Shown in pieces: positions 44,847-54,010 of a DNA stretch of 64,000 nucleotides (its first letter is position 1; the number at the start of each line of letters is the position of its first letter). A program made the translations under genes and the position numbers. The notes beneath the pieces are model-generated. The model saw only the letters and a list, made by a program, of their open reading frames with translations. It ran no database searches and was not told the origin of the DNA. This DNA is from an uncultured Prevotellaceae bacterium (GTDB lineage: Bacteria > Bacteroidota > Bacteroidia > Bacteroidales > Muribaculaceae). The stretch covers positions 1-64,000 of the forward strand of contig CAMZFV010000013.1 of assembly GCA_947306175.1 (NCBI GenBank), written 5' to 3'.

Positions 44847-46399
44847 GGAACTTCTTATGTATAATCATCCTTATTATCATTGTGGGCTGTTCACATGAGC
44901 AGTCCCACAATGAATTGTTAACTAATGCCGAGCGGATCGTGTTCACTCAACCCGATTCGGTGGTGGGAATGTTGTCTCCATGCTGGAACGACACTGCAAT
45001 GAGTGAGGCCGATCGTGCGCTCTTTGGCCTGCTCTATACCGAGGCCATTCACCGTAGCGGCCTCTATATCGGTACCGACTCGCTGATAAAGGCAAGCAAG
45101 GAGTACTTTGATCGGCATGGTGACGACGAGCGTCTTGCCCGGTCGATTCTTCATCATGGAATCATACTGTACCACCAGCAAAAGACCCGAGAGGCTATAC
45201 TGTCCATGAAACAAGCCGAGCAAATGGCGAGTGGCTTGAATAAACCCGCTTTTGATTGGTATCTCTTTTCGGTACTGGGCGACGTGAATGACAATGTGGG
45301 CGACTACACCACGACACTACGGTATTACAGGCAGGCATTAAAAGCCGCTCAACAAGTTGATAATAAGCAGTGGACCGTGCAAACGCTTAACAACATCGCC
45401 ACGACATTTGATGTGCTGGGCGAGAACGACAGTCTAAATTACTATATAGAACAAGCCAAGCCCCTTGCCGACAGCATTGAGGGCGATGTGCGAGCCAACT
45501 ATCTCGTCAATTATGCCAGCTACCTGATCAAGACAGGAAAGACTGATGAAGCAAAACGTTTCCTGACCGAATCAATAAAGATCTCCCCCACCGACCGAGG
45601 GGATAAACTCCTGGCCGACATCTATGTGCAGGAAGGTGACACAGCATCGGCTATGATGCTATGGTACAGGCTCACCACTTCGCTCTCACCCGATGTAGCC
45701 ATCCAGTCCTACCAACTGCTCATCGAATATCTAAACTCATTGGGCGACACCGAGAATGCGGCAGTCTATAGCCAGCGACTCAACGAGGTGTATCGTGGCC
45801 TTTACGACCGCCGAGATGCTGCAGGCATTGTAGATATCATGACGCAGTTTGATGAGCAGGTGAAGGAGCGCAGACAATACAGGACAGTGATTGCGCTGCT
45901 TGCCGCCATCATATTCTTAATGTTAACATCGGCAATCATAGTATGGTATAGTCGCCGTCGAATCGACAAACTCAATGCCCGCTTTGCCGAGAGCCAGCAG
46001 CAATATAATCTCACACGTTCAGAACTCACACAGGTGCGACGTCAGAAGGAACGCGAACAACGCGAGAACTCCTTGCAAATGAAAGAGACTGTTTCGCGCC
46101 TACATGCGGCGGCCAACAAAGGAAAGCCTGTATCCGATGAAGATGCCAACGAACTGGCGCAGCTCTCCTATGCGCAAAACCCGAAATTGCGCGAACTGCT
46201 CTCCACACTAAACTCAAAAGAGCAGTTGGTTTGCTTGCTGACGATTCAAAACTTCCTGCCCACCGAGATAGCGACATTGACCATTTCCACCCCTCAAGCT
46301 ATCACCAACACCCGTGTGCGCCTGCTCAAGAAGCTCTTTGGCGCGACCGGTGGTGCCAAAGACTTTGATAACGCCATCAAGCAAATCGGTAAAGATTAA
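44843..46399 (+). CDS. Membrane-tethered TPR regulator with C-terminal LuxR-like HTH
   Basis: The 518-residue product starts with a lipoprotein signal (IIILIIIVGC). About residues 25-340 are TPR-type helices, for example YRQALKAAQQVDNKQWTVQT. A membrane helix lies at about 349-370 and a coiled coil follows. The C-terminal region has the pattern LNSKEQLVCLLTIQNFLPTE, IATLTISTPQAITNTRVRLL and KKLFG, a LuxR-like helix-turn-helix. The layout matches the paralog at 16115. Coupling to the secreted TonB-domain gene suggests that protein interacts with, or is sensed by, the TPR domain. Target genes are unknown. Confidence 0.83.
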   Translation: MRNFLCIIILIIIVGCSHEQSHNELLTNAERIVFTQPDSVVGMLSPCWNDTAMSEADRALFGLLYTEAIHRSGLYIGTDSLIKASKEYFDRHGDDERLARSILHHGIILYHQQKTREAILSMKQAEQMASGLNKPAFDWYLFSVLGDVNDNVGDYTTTLRYYRQALKAAQQVDNKQWTVQTLNNIATTFDVLGENDSLNYYIEQAKPLADSIEGDVRANYLVNYASYLIKTGKTDEAKRFLTESIKISPTDRGDKLLADIYVQEGDTASAMMLWYRLTTSLSPDVAIQSYQLLIEYLNSLGDTENAAVYSQRLNEVYRGLYDRRDAAGIVDIMTQFDEQVKERRQYRTVIALLAAIIFLMLTSAIIVWYSRRRIDKLNARFAESQQQYNLTRSELTQVRRQKEREQRENSLQMKETVSRLHAAANKGKPVSDEDANELAQLSYAQNPKLRELLSTLNSKEQLVCLLTIQNFLPTEIATLTISTPQAITNTRVRLLKKLFGATGGAKDFDNAIKQIGKD

Positions 46400-46414
46400 A
46401 AAGGGGCTTTTGCG

Positions 46415-47176
46415 CTATTGGCGGTGGATGACGCTGCCGCTGGCTTGGTGGGTGGCGAGGACGAGGAGTTCAGCGACCTGGACGTGTTCGGGAGCACTCA
46501 CTGCGAAAGCGACGCACTCGGCGATGTCGGCACCCGTCAGCGGTTGGATGCCCTTATAGACACCATCGGCACGGTCTTTGTCGCCATGGAAACGGGTCAC
46601 GGAAAAGTTGGTCTCGACCAGGCCTGGCTTGATGTTGGTCACGCGGACCTTGGTGTGGGCGACATCGATGCGCAGACCGTCACTCAGGGCCTTCACCGCC
46701 GACTTGGTAGCGCAATAGACGTTACCGCCCCCATATGCGGCATCGCCTGCCACACTGCCGATGTTCACCACATGACCATGGTCTCGCTCCACCATGCCGG
46801 GAACGACGAGGCGCGTCATCGTCAACAGACCCTTGATGTTGGTGTCAATCATCGTGTCCCAATCCTCGTAATTGCCTTCATACTCAGGCTCAAGGCCCCA
46901 GGCGCCACCGGCATTATTCACCAGCACATCAATCTCCTGCCACTCGTCAGGCAGACCCTGGATGGCAGCTGTGGCTGCCTCACGGTCCCGCACGTCAAAC
47001 ACGAGGGGCAACACCTCGACATCTAGAGCATGCAATTCGGCGGCTATCGCCTCTAAGCGTTCGGTTCTGCGACCTGTAATAATCATATTATAGCCATTCT
47101 CGGCCAGTTTGCGCGCACAGGCCTCTCCAATGCCGCTCGTCGCGCCAGTCACTAAAGCAATCTTCTTCATTTTCAT
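46415..47176 (-). CDS. ydfG: YdfG-like short-chain dehydrogenase (3-hydroxy acid / L-allo-threonine dehydrogenase)
   Basis: The 253-residue NADP-linked SDR has TGATSGIGEACARKL, the NNAGGAWGLEP segment, catalytic Ser in NIGSVAGDA and YCATKSAVKAL (Y-x-x-x-K). It is close along its whole length to E. coli YdfG, including EDWDTMIDTNIKGLL, PGMVERDHGHVVNIGS and the final VIHRQ. YdfG oxidises L-allo-threonine and 3-hydroxy acids and reduces malonic semialdehyde. It is convergent with the TPR regulator (15 bases apart). A fragment of a second copy lies at 43873-43971. Confidence 0.93.
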   Translation of the reverse strand: MKMKKIALVTGATSGIGEACARKLAENGYNMIITGRRTERLEAIAAELHALDVEVLPLVFDVRDREAATAAIQGLPDEWQEIDVLVNNAGGAWGLEPEYEGNYEDWDTMIDTNIKGLLTMTRLVVPGMVERDHGHVVNIGSVAGDAAYGGGNVYCATKSAVKALSDGLRIDVAHTKVRVTNIKPGLVETNFSVTRFHGDKDRADGVYKGIQPLTGADIAECVAFAVSAPEHVQVAELLVLATHQASGSVIHRQ

Positions 47177-47203
47177 TATCGATTAATCAGATTTCACACC
47201 CAC

Positions 47204-47234
47204 AAAGATACAACAATCTCTCCACACCACCAAC
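47204..47234 (-). promoter_or_regulatory. Promoter of the YdfG-like gene
   Basis: On the minus strand TTG (47232-47234), 20 bases, TATCTTTG (47204-47211); ATG at 47176. Confidence 0.75.
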
Positions 47235-47292
47235 CCATCGACATCAAGTGTTTCGAGTCAACGATCATCAATACAATGATATGTGCCAATGG

Positions 47293-48309
47293 TCAGGTAC
47301 TGCGAGCCGTTGGCTCGCATGCCCGTCTGCACAGTTCATTTAGTTGCAAGCATTGTTTGCGAGTAATCACTCGACGGTCGTTATGATGAGGCCATGGAGC
47401 CACAAGAAGTAATCTCCCTTGGGCACATGCATCAAACTGTCGCCCAAAGGGCTTCTGCATTGGGGCGAAGCCATTCTCCAGTAACACAATCTGCGGAAAG
47501 CCACACTCAAAAGCCCTTTTCATGATCACTTTCTCCCCTGGGCTAATACAAGGCGACACAAGTACCGCACCATTCTGTGCAAGAGACATGATGCGGTTGC
47601 TCTCACGATCTATTTCTTCGGGTGATAATCGTCGAGAACACTGCACCTGAACTTTTTCTGGATAATCCAGCAAAAAATGATTTCCCATTACTGTCACTTG
47701 CGTCCCGCCAAAATCCAGTCCACGCAGAGCGACGAACAAATCAGGATGCTGCCGTTTTTCCCAAAGTCGGCGTGGATTGTCTTTCAAGTATCTTTTCCAT
47801 CGATCAAGTTGATGTTCACCTCGTAGGATCTTATCATTATAACCGTCCTCCCATAATGATGTTCCAGTGCGAGCCAGCGGCTCGCAATACAATGACTGCG
47901 ATAACCACTCTCGCAGGAGCAGGTTGCATCCATGCTTAAAACCATTAATCACATGCCCCAAATGGTAAGGCAATCTTGACGTCACATAGATGATGCCATG
48001 CAAATGGTCGGGCATCAGTTGCACATCGTATAATTTTATCTCGGGGTGGAATTTTGAGATAGCATGCCACTCATGTAGCACCTGCTGGCCCAACTCTGTG
48101 GGCTTCACATGAGGTGAGCCATCATCGTTTTCAGGGCCACATAGTGTCCCCAATAGCGGTTGCCTTTCATTAACAACCAACGTCACCATGTAGATGCAAC
48201 GGCTTTGGTAATCATGTCCCACTTTACGCCGTTTCATCGATGGCTTTGCCTCTATCTCGGGATGCTTTTCAGCCCACCGACGCCGACTCTTATCATGCTC
48301 AGTTTCCAT
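47293..48309 (-). CDS. REP-associated tyrosine transposase (RAYT, Y1/HUH) with a C-terminal extension
   Basis: I use the ATG at 48309 (METEHDKSRRRW), giving 338 residues, since a promoter lies five bases upstream; an in-frame ATG at 48345 would extend into the -33 element. The Y1_Tnp domain has MPDHLHGIIYV (the HUH His pair) and the nucleophile region GYNDKIL. About 120 further residues follow the transposase domain, with ISPGEKVIMKRAFE resembling the nucleotide-fold of DprA-like proteins; this extension is not part of the minimal transposase. RAYTs act on palindromic REP sequences as single-copy housekeeping-like genes. The gene contains two copies of one hairpin in the same frame. Confidence 0.88.
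   Translation of the reverse strand: METEHDKSRRRWAEKHPEIEAKPSMKRRKVGHDYQSRCIYMVTLVVNERQPLLGTLCGPENDDGSPHVKPTELGQQVLHEWHAISKFHPEIKLYDVQLMPDHLHGIIYVTSRLPYHLGHVINGFKHGCNLLLREWLSQSLYCEPLARTGTSLWEDGYNDKILRGEHQLDRWKRYLKDNPRRLWEKRQHPDLFVALRGLDFGGTQVTVMGNHFLLDYPEKVQVQCSRRLSPEEIDRESNRIMSLAQNGAVLVSPCISPGEKVIMKRAFECGFPQIVLLENGFAPMQKPFGRQFDACAQGRLLLVAPWPHHNDRRVITRKQCLQLNELCRRACEPTARST
47301..47319. repeat. REP-like hairpin at the 3' end of the RAYT coding sequence
   Basis: TGCGAGCC (47301-47308), loop GTT, GGCTCGCA (47312-47319). On the minus strand it encodes CEPTAR, four codons before the stop region ends. Confidence 0.8.
47868..47886. repeat. REP-like hairpin inside the RAYT coding sequence
   Basis: TGCGAGCC (47868-47875), loop AGC, GGCTCGCA (47879-47886), identical arms to the hairpin at 47301. 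On the minus strand it encodes CEPLAR, in the same frame as the other copy. Confidence 0.8.
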
Positions 48310-48314
48310 GCCAG

Positions 48315-48345
48315 CAAATATACAATAAAACACCGACATTGGCAA
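48315..48345 (-). promoter_or_regulatory. Promoter of the RAYT gene, placed for near-leaderless transcription
   Basis: On the minus strand TTG (48343-48345), 20 bases, TATATTTG (48315-48322). Only five bases lie between the -7 box and the ATG at 48309. Confidence 0.65.
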
Positions 48346-48371
48346 GCTGACATAAGCAGGAACAGATAAGG

Positions 48372-49694
48372 TTATAGGTTAACGAGGTTTTGGGGGATGG
48401 ATGGGACTCTGAACCTTTTTTCGAGTCGGGGCTGCAGGGGTGAATAATGGTCATCACCAGCAGTAGATTCCTTCACGACATATATGCGAGGTTCGACGGC
48501 TCGGAATTCAGGCATACATTTGCCAATGGAGGCACCCACATAGGAGGGGTCGCAGATGAGATAAAAATTGCCATCAACATAATAGCCGTTACCATAGGTC
48601 ATGCAATCGGTGAAACGCACACCAGTACACTCGTGATCCGGATATTGTACAATCTGAACGTCAAGACCTAACAACGACCGCACTAGGAAAGCGTAAAGGA
48701 TGGAACGGTCCTCGCAGTCATTGTTGTCGTAGTAGAAATTCTCCTCGATAAAATAGATCTTTTCATGCCCATAAGAATCGTTATCTGACTTATAGCCAAA
48801 AACATATTGCACAAAATGCAGCAAGGCATTGGCGGCATCACACTGGGTCATGTCCTCAATCTGTGGTTTCAACTGACCAAGGATAGTATCTTGGAATTGG
48901 GGCATCACGACTGATGTGACATAGTTATGGATGTCCATCGTCGGATAGTTGCGCAACATTTCCATGACGCCCTCATTGACCGTGCAGGCGAGGCTGATTT
49001 TACCATCGTCAAGTTCACAGATGCGATCCTCGCCAGAACGCACTTTCAAGGGTGAACCCTCAAACAGCAGGCTGAATGACTGACCCTTGCCAACGTCCTC
49101 CTTGGATGGGTCACAAGGCATGATGACAGACAACTTTTCCTGAGTGGATTCCAGGTCATCAAAAAACAGATAAAACTCCTTGCCGTCGGCCCTGACGAAT
49201 TCATGCTCATACACTGGCTGCTGGATGGGCACCAGCAACAGCAACTGTCGCTCAGTACGTGCCAAGCGAACGTCATAGCCCATGTTTACAAGGAGATAGT
49301 GTTCCAGCACCACCCTATCTAGAGGGGAACCGGTTTTCAATAGTGTATTCACATAGTTCCTGACCAGTTCAAAGACAAACCAGTCATTCAAACCCATTTC
49401 GTCGGACAAGGAACGCAACGAAGACACGACAGCAGCCATATCCTTTTTCTTATAGCCATGCCATGCCTCGGCAATATCGTATTCACTCAGCGACTTCACT
49501 TTGACTGACTTTGACTTGACGGCCCACAACCGATTGCCATAGAACGGGAAAGACATCTCGGTCTCTGGTACCAATAAATCTATAGACTTAGGGGGGGCCA
49601 CATCGCCTGCCGATACAGGCACAACAAACAGCCATACCATGCAGCACAGCGACAACCATCGGTATATCCTATTCAGTTCCATAATCGATGACAC
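48372..49694 (-). CDS. Exported transglutaminase-like protein, 440 aa
   Basis: The product has a signal peptide (YRWLSLCCMVWLFVVPVSAG). The N-terminal 290 residues are unrecognised and mixed alpha/beta. The C-terminal part has a transglutaminase-like triad order: NNDCEDRSILYAFLVRSLLG (Cys), YPDHECTGVRF (His) and FYLICDPSYVGA (Asp). In Bacteroidota such exported proteins may be proteases or cross-linkers; activity is not established. Met5 (ATG at 49682) is an alternative start. It has its own promoter and is divergent from bipA. Confidence 0.82.
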   Translation of the reverse strand: MSSIMELNRIYRWLSLCCMVWLFVVPVSAGDVAPPKSIDLLVPETEMSFPFYGNRLWAVKSKSVKVKSLSEYDIAEAWHGYKKKDMAAVVSSLRSLSDEMGLNDWFVFELVRNYVNTLLKTGSPLDRVVLEHYLLVNMGYDVRLARTERQLLLLVPIQQPVYEHEFVRADGKEFYLFFDDLESTQEKLSVIMPCDPSKEDVGKGQSFSLLFEGSPLKVRSGEDRICELDDGKISLACTVNEGVMEMLRNYPTMDIHNYVTSVVMPQFQDTILGQLKPQIEDMTQCDAANALLHFVQYVFGYKSDNDSYGHEKIYFIEENFYYDNNDCEDRSILYAFLVRSLLGLDVQIVQYPDHECTGVRFTDCMTYGNGYYVDGNFYLICDPSYVGASIGKCMPEFRAVEPRIYVVKESTAGDDHYSPLQPRLEKRFRVPSIPQNLVNL

Positions 49695-49710
49695 TTTATT
49701 TCCAACACCG

Positions 49711-49741
49711 CAAATATAATGACAATTTCACATAAAAACAA
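49711..49741 (-). promoter_or_regulatory. Promoter of the transglutaminase-like gene
   Basis: On the minus strand TTG (49739-49741), 20 bases, TATATTTG (49711-49718); ATG at 49694. Confidence 0.75.
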
Positions 49742-49781
49742 TCATATTCCCAATTTTTTAGCAGAAAACAAACTAAATACT

Positions 49782-49914
49782 AAAATCTAAGGCTTTTCAT
49801 TTTGTTCTGTCCATGACTTGCACTTCGTTGACCTGCGGTCGAAAGTAGGCGGCGTCATGACATAAAAAATGAAAATCTAAGGCTTTTCATTTTGTTCTGT
49901 CCATGACTTGCACT
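49782..49914 (+). repeat. Direct duplication of 43 bp in the bipA upstream region
   Basis: The 43 bases at 49782-49824 recur exactly at 49872-49914 (starting AAAATCTAAGGCTTTTCATT, ending CATGACTTGCACT), a period of 90. Both copies carry the -33 TTTG; only the second is followed by an intact TACCTTTG. Confidence 0.9.
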
Positions 49915-49921
49915 ACCTTTG
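49891..49921 (+). promoter_or_regulatory. Promoter of bipA/typA
   Basis: TTTG (49891-49894), 19 bases, TACCTTTG (49914-49921); ATG at 49944. It is partly made by the second copy of the 43-bp duplication. Confidence 0.75.
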
Positions 49922-49943
49922 CACCCAAATTCGATAAGGCATT

Positions 49944-51761
49944 ATGCAAAACATCCGCAACGTGGCCATCATCGCACACGTCGATCATGGCAAGACAACT
50001 TTGGTAGATAAGATGTTAGCGGCAGGAAACCTGTTCCGCGACAACCAAAATATGGGTACTCAGATCCTGGACAGCAATGACCTGGAGCGCGAGCGCGGCA
50101 TCACGATTCTGTCCAAGAACGTGTCCATTTCCTACAATGGCTACAAGATCAACATCATCGACACCCCGGGGCATAGCGACTTTGGCGGCGAAGTGGAGCG
50201 CGTGCTCAACATGGCCGACGGCTGCCTGCTACTTGTGGACGCCTTTGAGGGTCCGATGCCCCAGACGCGCTTTGTTTTGCAGAAAGCTCTTCAACTGGGC
50301 CTCAAGCCCATCGTGGTTATCAACAAGGTGGACAAGCCCAACTGCCGCCCCGACGAGGTCCAGGAGATGGTCTTTGACCTGATGTGTAACCTCGACGCTA
50401 CCGAGGACCAGCTGGACTTCCCCACCATCTTCGGCTCGGCCAAGGAAGGCTGGATGAGCGAGGACTGGTCTCAACCCACCGACAATATCACTGCCGTGCT
50501 CGATGCCATCATCGAACACATCCCTGAGCCCGAGATGATCGAGGGAAATGCCCAAATGCTTATCACGTCGCTGGACTACAACAGCTACGTGGGACGTATT
50601 GCTGTGGGGCGCGTTCACCGTGGCACGCTCAAGGACGGCATGGAAGTCGCCCTGTGCAAACGCGACGGTGAGGTCGTAAAGCAGAAGATCAAGGAACTGC
50701 GCACCTTTGAGGGCATGGGACAGAAACATGTCGAGAGCGTGAGCAGCGGCGACATCTGCGCCATCATCGGACTGGAAGACTTTGAGATCGGTGACACCGT
50801 GACCTTGCCGACCAATCCCGAGGCCCTTCCCCGCATCGCGATTGACGAGCCCACGATGTCGATGCGCTTCTGCATCAACGACTCGCCCTTCTTCGGCAAA
50901 GATGGCAAGTATGTGACTTCACGCCACATCTGGGACCGCCTGCAGCGCGAGTTGGACAAGAATCTGGCCCTGCGCGTAGAGCGCACCGAGAACGAGGACG
51001 CCTGGAACGTCTTCGGCCGCGGCGTGCTGCACCTGTCGGTGCTCATTGAGGAGATGCGCCGTGAAGGCTACGAGCTCCAGGTGGGCCAGCCCCAGGTCAT
51101 CATCAAGACCATCGACGGCGTAAAGTGCGAACCCATCGAGGAACTGAGCATCAACGTACCCGAGGAATATTCCAGCAAGATGATTGATATGGTCACCCGC
51201 CGCAAAGGCGAGATGACCATGATGGAGACGCAGAACGACCGCATCCACCTCCAATTCAAGATACCTTCACGCGGCATCATCGGCCTGCGCACCAACGTGC
51301 TCACCGCCAGCGCCGGCGAGGCCATCATGTCACACCGTTTCCTCGACTATGAGCCCTGGAAGGGCGAGATTGCCCGCCGCATCAACGGTTCACTCGTCGC
51401 CATGGAAGGCGGCACGGCCTATGCTTATGCCATCGACAAGCTGCAAGACCGCGGACGTTTCTTCATCTTCCCGCAGGAAGAAGTCTATGGCGGACAGGTC
51501 GTCGGCGAGCACACCAAGGAGAAAGACCTCGTCATCAACGTCACCAAGTCCAAGAAACTCACCAACATGCGTGCGAGCGGTGCTGACGACAAGGTGAAAA
51601 TCGTTCCGCCCATCGTCTTCAGTCTGGAAGAGGCTCTTGAATACATCAAGGCCGATGAGTATGTGGAAATCACCCCAAACCACATACGTATGCGCAAGAT
51701 CATCCTCGACGAGCTGGAGCGCAAGCGCATCGCCAAGGCGAACGGCCAAGACGAAGATTAA
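49944..51761 (+). CDS. typA: Translational GTPase BipA/TypA
   Basis: The 605-residue ribosome-associated GTPase has P-loop [15 protein letters not shown], switch segment [26 protein letters not shown] and [10 protein letters not shown]. The BipA-type C-terminal segment [19 protein letters not shown], with [15 protein letters not shown], distinguishes it from EF-G and LepA. The length fits the family. BipA helps ribosome assembly and stress or low-temperature growth. It is followed after 44 bases by the SpoIIE-type gene. Confidence 0.97.
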   Translation: MQNIRNVAIIAHVDHGKTTLVDKMLAAGNLFRDNQNMGTQILDSNDLERERGITILSKNVSISYNGYKINIIDTPGHSDFGGEVERVLNMADGCLLLVDAFEGPMPQTRFVLQKALQLGLKPIVVINKVDKPNCRPDEVQEMVFDLMCNLDATEDQLDFPTIFGSAKEGWMSEDWSQPTDNITAVLDAIIEHIPEPEMIEGNAQMLITSLDYNSYVGRIAVGRVHRGTLKDGMEVALCKRDGEVVKQKIKELRTFEGMGQKHVESVSSGDICAIIGLEDFEIGDTVTLPTNPEALPRIAIDEPTMSMRFCINDSPFFGKDGKYVTSRHIWDRLQRELDKNLALRVERTENEDAWNVFGRGVLHLSVLIEEMRREGYELQVGQPQVIIKTIDGVKCEPIEELSINVPEEYSSKMIDMVTRRKGEMTMMETQNDRIHLQFKIPSRGIIGLRTNVLTASAGEAIMSHRFLDYEPWKGEIARRINGSLVAMEGGTAYAYAIDKLQDRGRFFIFPQEEVYGGQVVGEHTKEKDLVINVTKSKKLTNMRASGADDKVKIVPPIVFSLEEALEYIKADEYVEITPNHIRMRKIILDELERKRIAKANGQDED

Positions 51762-51805
51762 CGGCTGCATATCAGCCGTTCAACCTATAAAGCAATAACA
51801 CCAGG

Positions 51806-54010
51806 ATGATAAAGAACTGGTTGAACAAGCTGAAGAATCACAAGAAATGGCGGGCCATTTCGGCCATTGCCATTATCCTGTTTGCGGGCTTCCTCATCGA
51901 ACTCATGTCGCTAGCCCAGTACAATTACGCACACAACCTTGTCGAGGAGGAACTGGACCGCCACGTGGAGAACGAGCTGACCTTGAAGTCGGTGCGTGTC
52001 AAGAGCATGCTCAAGTCATCCGAGAAAATGGTGCGCAACTACCTGTGGCCTATTCAGCAGCAAATCGATCATCCCGAAGCCATCTACAACATCATCCATC
52101 GCCTCGTCTCCACCAACGATGATGTGACAAGCAGTTTTGTGGCCTTTGTCCCAGGCTATTATCCTGACCGTGAGGATCTGTTCGAGCCCTGCGCCATCCG
52201 TCGCGGAGACAGTATCTATAAAGAGCAGATAGCCGGTACGACTCATGACTATACCAAGAGAGAATTCTATCACGAGGCCGTCGAGAATGGCAAGTCACTC
52301 TGGACCGACCCCTATCTGGATGCCGATGCCAGCGGCAGGCATGTCACCACCTTTGCCATGCCTTTCTGCGATGAAGAGGGAAGTATTGTGGGCGTATTTG
52401 GCATCGATTTGTCCACTCGGGGCATTATCGACACACTGAACACAAAACACAACTACCCCTCAACCTTTTTCCTGCTGCTCACCGAGGACGGCAAACTCAT
52501 ATCCCAACCCGACTCTAGCCACACCCAGCAGAGTGATGTGACAGAGGTGGTGAGAATGATCAACGACAGCACCTATGAGCGCAAACCCAGCAGCACTGGA
52601 GTCAGCAAGGTCATCACGTTCAATGACAAGGAGAACGGCAAGGGCTATGCTTATTATGCGTTCATGAAAGGTCAGCCACACTGGCAGGTAGTAATGGTGT
52701 GCTATGACGACGAGGTGTATGGCAGACTCAAGGACATGCGCCGCAACTTCATCTTGATGATGCTGGGAGCCTTCACGCTGTTAGGATATATCCTGTACAA
52801 AGTCAACCAATTTGTGAGACGTCTGCATGCAAACAGATTGAACAAGGAGCGCAGCGACAGCGAGTTGAATATCGCACAAAAGATCCAGTCCGAGATGCTT
52901 CCTCATGGTGACATTACACGACCTGACGTTGACGTGAGCGGTAAACAAATCACCGCACTCGAGGTAGGAGGCGACTTGTACGACTACTTCATCCGCGATG
53001 AGAAACTGTTCTTCTGCATTGGCGACGTGAGCGGCAAGGGTGTTCCGTCGTCGTTGGTGATGGCGGTGGTACATTCCTTCTTCCGCAGCTTGTCCCAGCA
53101 TGAGAGCAATCCCGCACGCATCATGACGGGCATTAACGAGACAGCCAGCGATGGTAACGAAACCAATATGTTCGTCACCATGTTCATCGGCGTGCTCGAC
53201 CTGCCGACAGGTCGCCTGCGCTACTGCAATGCCGGCCATGACGCACCACTACTCATTGCCGATGGCGTGAAACCGTTGCAGGTAAATGCCAATCTCCCCC
53301 TTGGCGTAGTCAATGACTTCAAGTATAGCTTGCAGGAGACACAACTACCTCAAGAAGCCACCTTGCTGCTCTATACCGACGGCTTGACTGAGGCGGCTGA
53401 CACCAAGCGTCAACTGTTCGGCCTGCAACGCATCATCGACGAGGCTCAACAGTGTCTGGGACAAAATAAGACGACGCCTGTTGTGCTGATGGATTCACTG
53501 CAAGAAGCGGCCCAACAGTTTGTCAACGGTGCCCAGCAGAGCGACGACCTGACGATGCTAGCCATCCATTACCACCGTCGCGACGAGGCTACTGTACTTA
53601 ACGAGACGCTCACCCTGACCAATGACGTGCACCAGGTGCCCGAACTCAATAATTTTGTCAAAACGGTGGCCGACAGATTAAACCTTGACTCGTCATTATC
53701 ATCTCAACTGATGCTGTCTGTCGAGGAAGCAGTGGTCAACGTGATGAACTACGCCTATCCCATTGGCACCCAAGGTGACATTTCAGTTGAAGCCCAAGCT
53801 ACTGAGCAATGGCTGAAATTTATCATCACTGATGAGGGAAAGGCCTTTGACCCGACACAAGGCGGCAACGCCGACACCACGCTCAGTGCCGAGGAACGTC
53901 CCATCGGCGGCCTTGGCATCCTGTTGGTACAATCTTTGATGGATAGTATCAATTATGAGCGCATCGACGGCAAGAATGTGCTGACGCTAAAGAAGAAGAT
54001 TAGTGATTAG
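51806..54010 (+). CDS. Membrane sensor with Cache-like domain, SpoIIE-type PP2C phosphatase and anti-sigma kinase-like ATPase
   Basis: The 734-residue product has membrane helix 1 (about 17-37), an extracytoplasmic Cache-like sensor domain (about 40-310; KREFYHEAVENGKSLWTDPY, GVFGIDLSTRGI) and membrane helix 2 (about 314-333). A SpoIIE/PP2C phosphatase follows (about 350-585), with metal-binding Asp in EVGGDLYDYF, IGDVSGKGVPSSLVMA, YTDGLTEAAD and QSDDLTMLAI. The last 140 residues are a GHKL ATPase like RsbW (LSVEEAVVNVMNYAYP, DEGKAFDP, GGLGILLVQSLMD). This joins phosphatase and kinase of a partner-switching pathway in one sensor. The STAS protein 52 bases downstream is the expected partner. 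Confidence 0.92.
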   Translation: MIKNWLNKLKNHKKWRAISAIAIILFAGFLIELMSLAQYNYAHNLVEEELDRHVENELTLKSVRVKSMLKSSEKMVRNYLWPIQQQIDHPEAIYNIIHRLVSTNDDVTSSFVAFVPGYYPDREDLFEPCAIRRGDSIYKEQIAGTTHDYTKREFYHEAVENGKSLWTDPYLDADASGRHVTTFAMPFCDEEGSIVGVFGIDLSTRGIIDTLNTKHNYPSTFFLLLTEDGKLISQPDSSHTQQSDVTEVVRMINDSTYERKPSSTGVSKVITFNDKENGKGYAYYAFMKGQPHWQVVMVCYDDEVYGRLKDMRRNFILMMLGAFTLLGYILYKVNQFVRRLHANRLNKERSDSELNIAQKIQSEMLPHGDITRPDVDVSGKQITALEVGGDLYDYFIRDEKLFFCIGDVSGKGVPSSLVMAVVHSFFRSLSQHESNPARIMTGINETASDGNETNMFVTMFIGVLDLPTGRLRYCNAGHDAPLLIADGVKPLQVNANLPLGVVNDFKYSLQETQLPQEATLLLYTDGLTEAADTKRQLFGLQRIIDEAQQCLGQNKTTPVVLMDSLQEAAQQFVNGAQQSDDLTMLAIHYHRRDEATVLNETLTLTNDVHQVPELNNFVKTVADRLNLDSSLSSQLMLSVEEAVVNVMNYAYPIGTQGDISVEAQATEQWLKFIITDEGKAFDPTQGGNADTTLSAEERPIGGLGILLVQSLMDSINYERIDGKNVLTLKKKISD

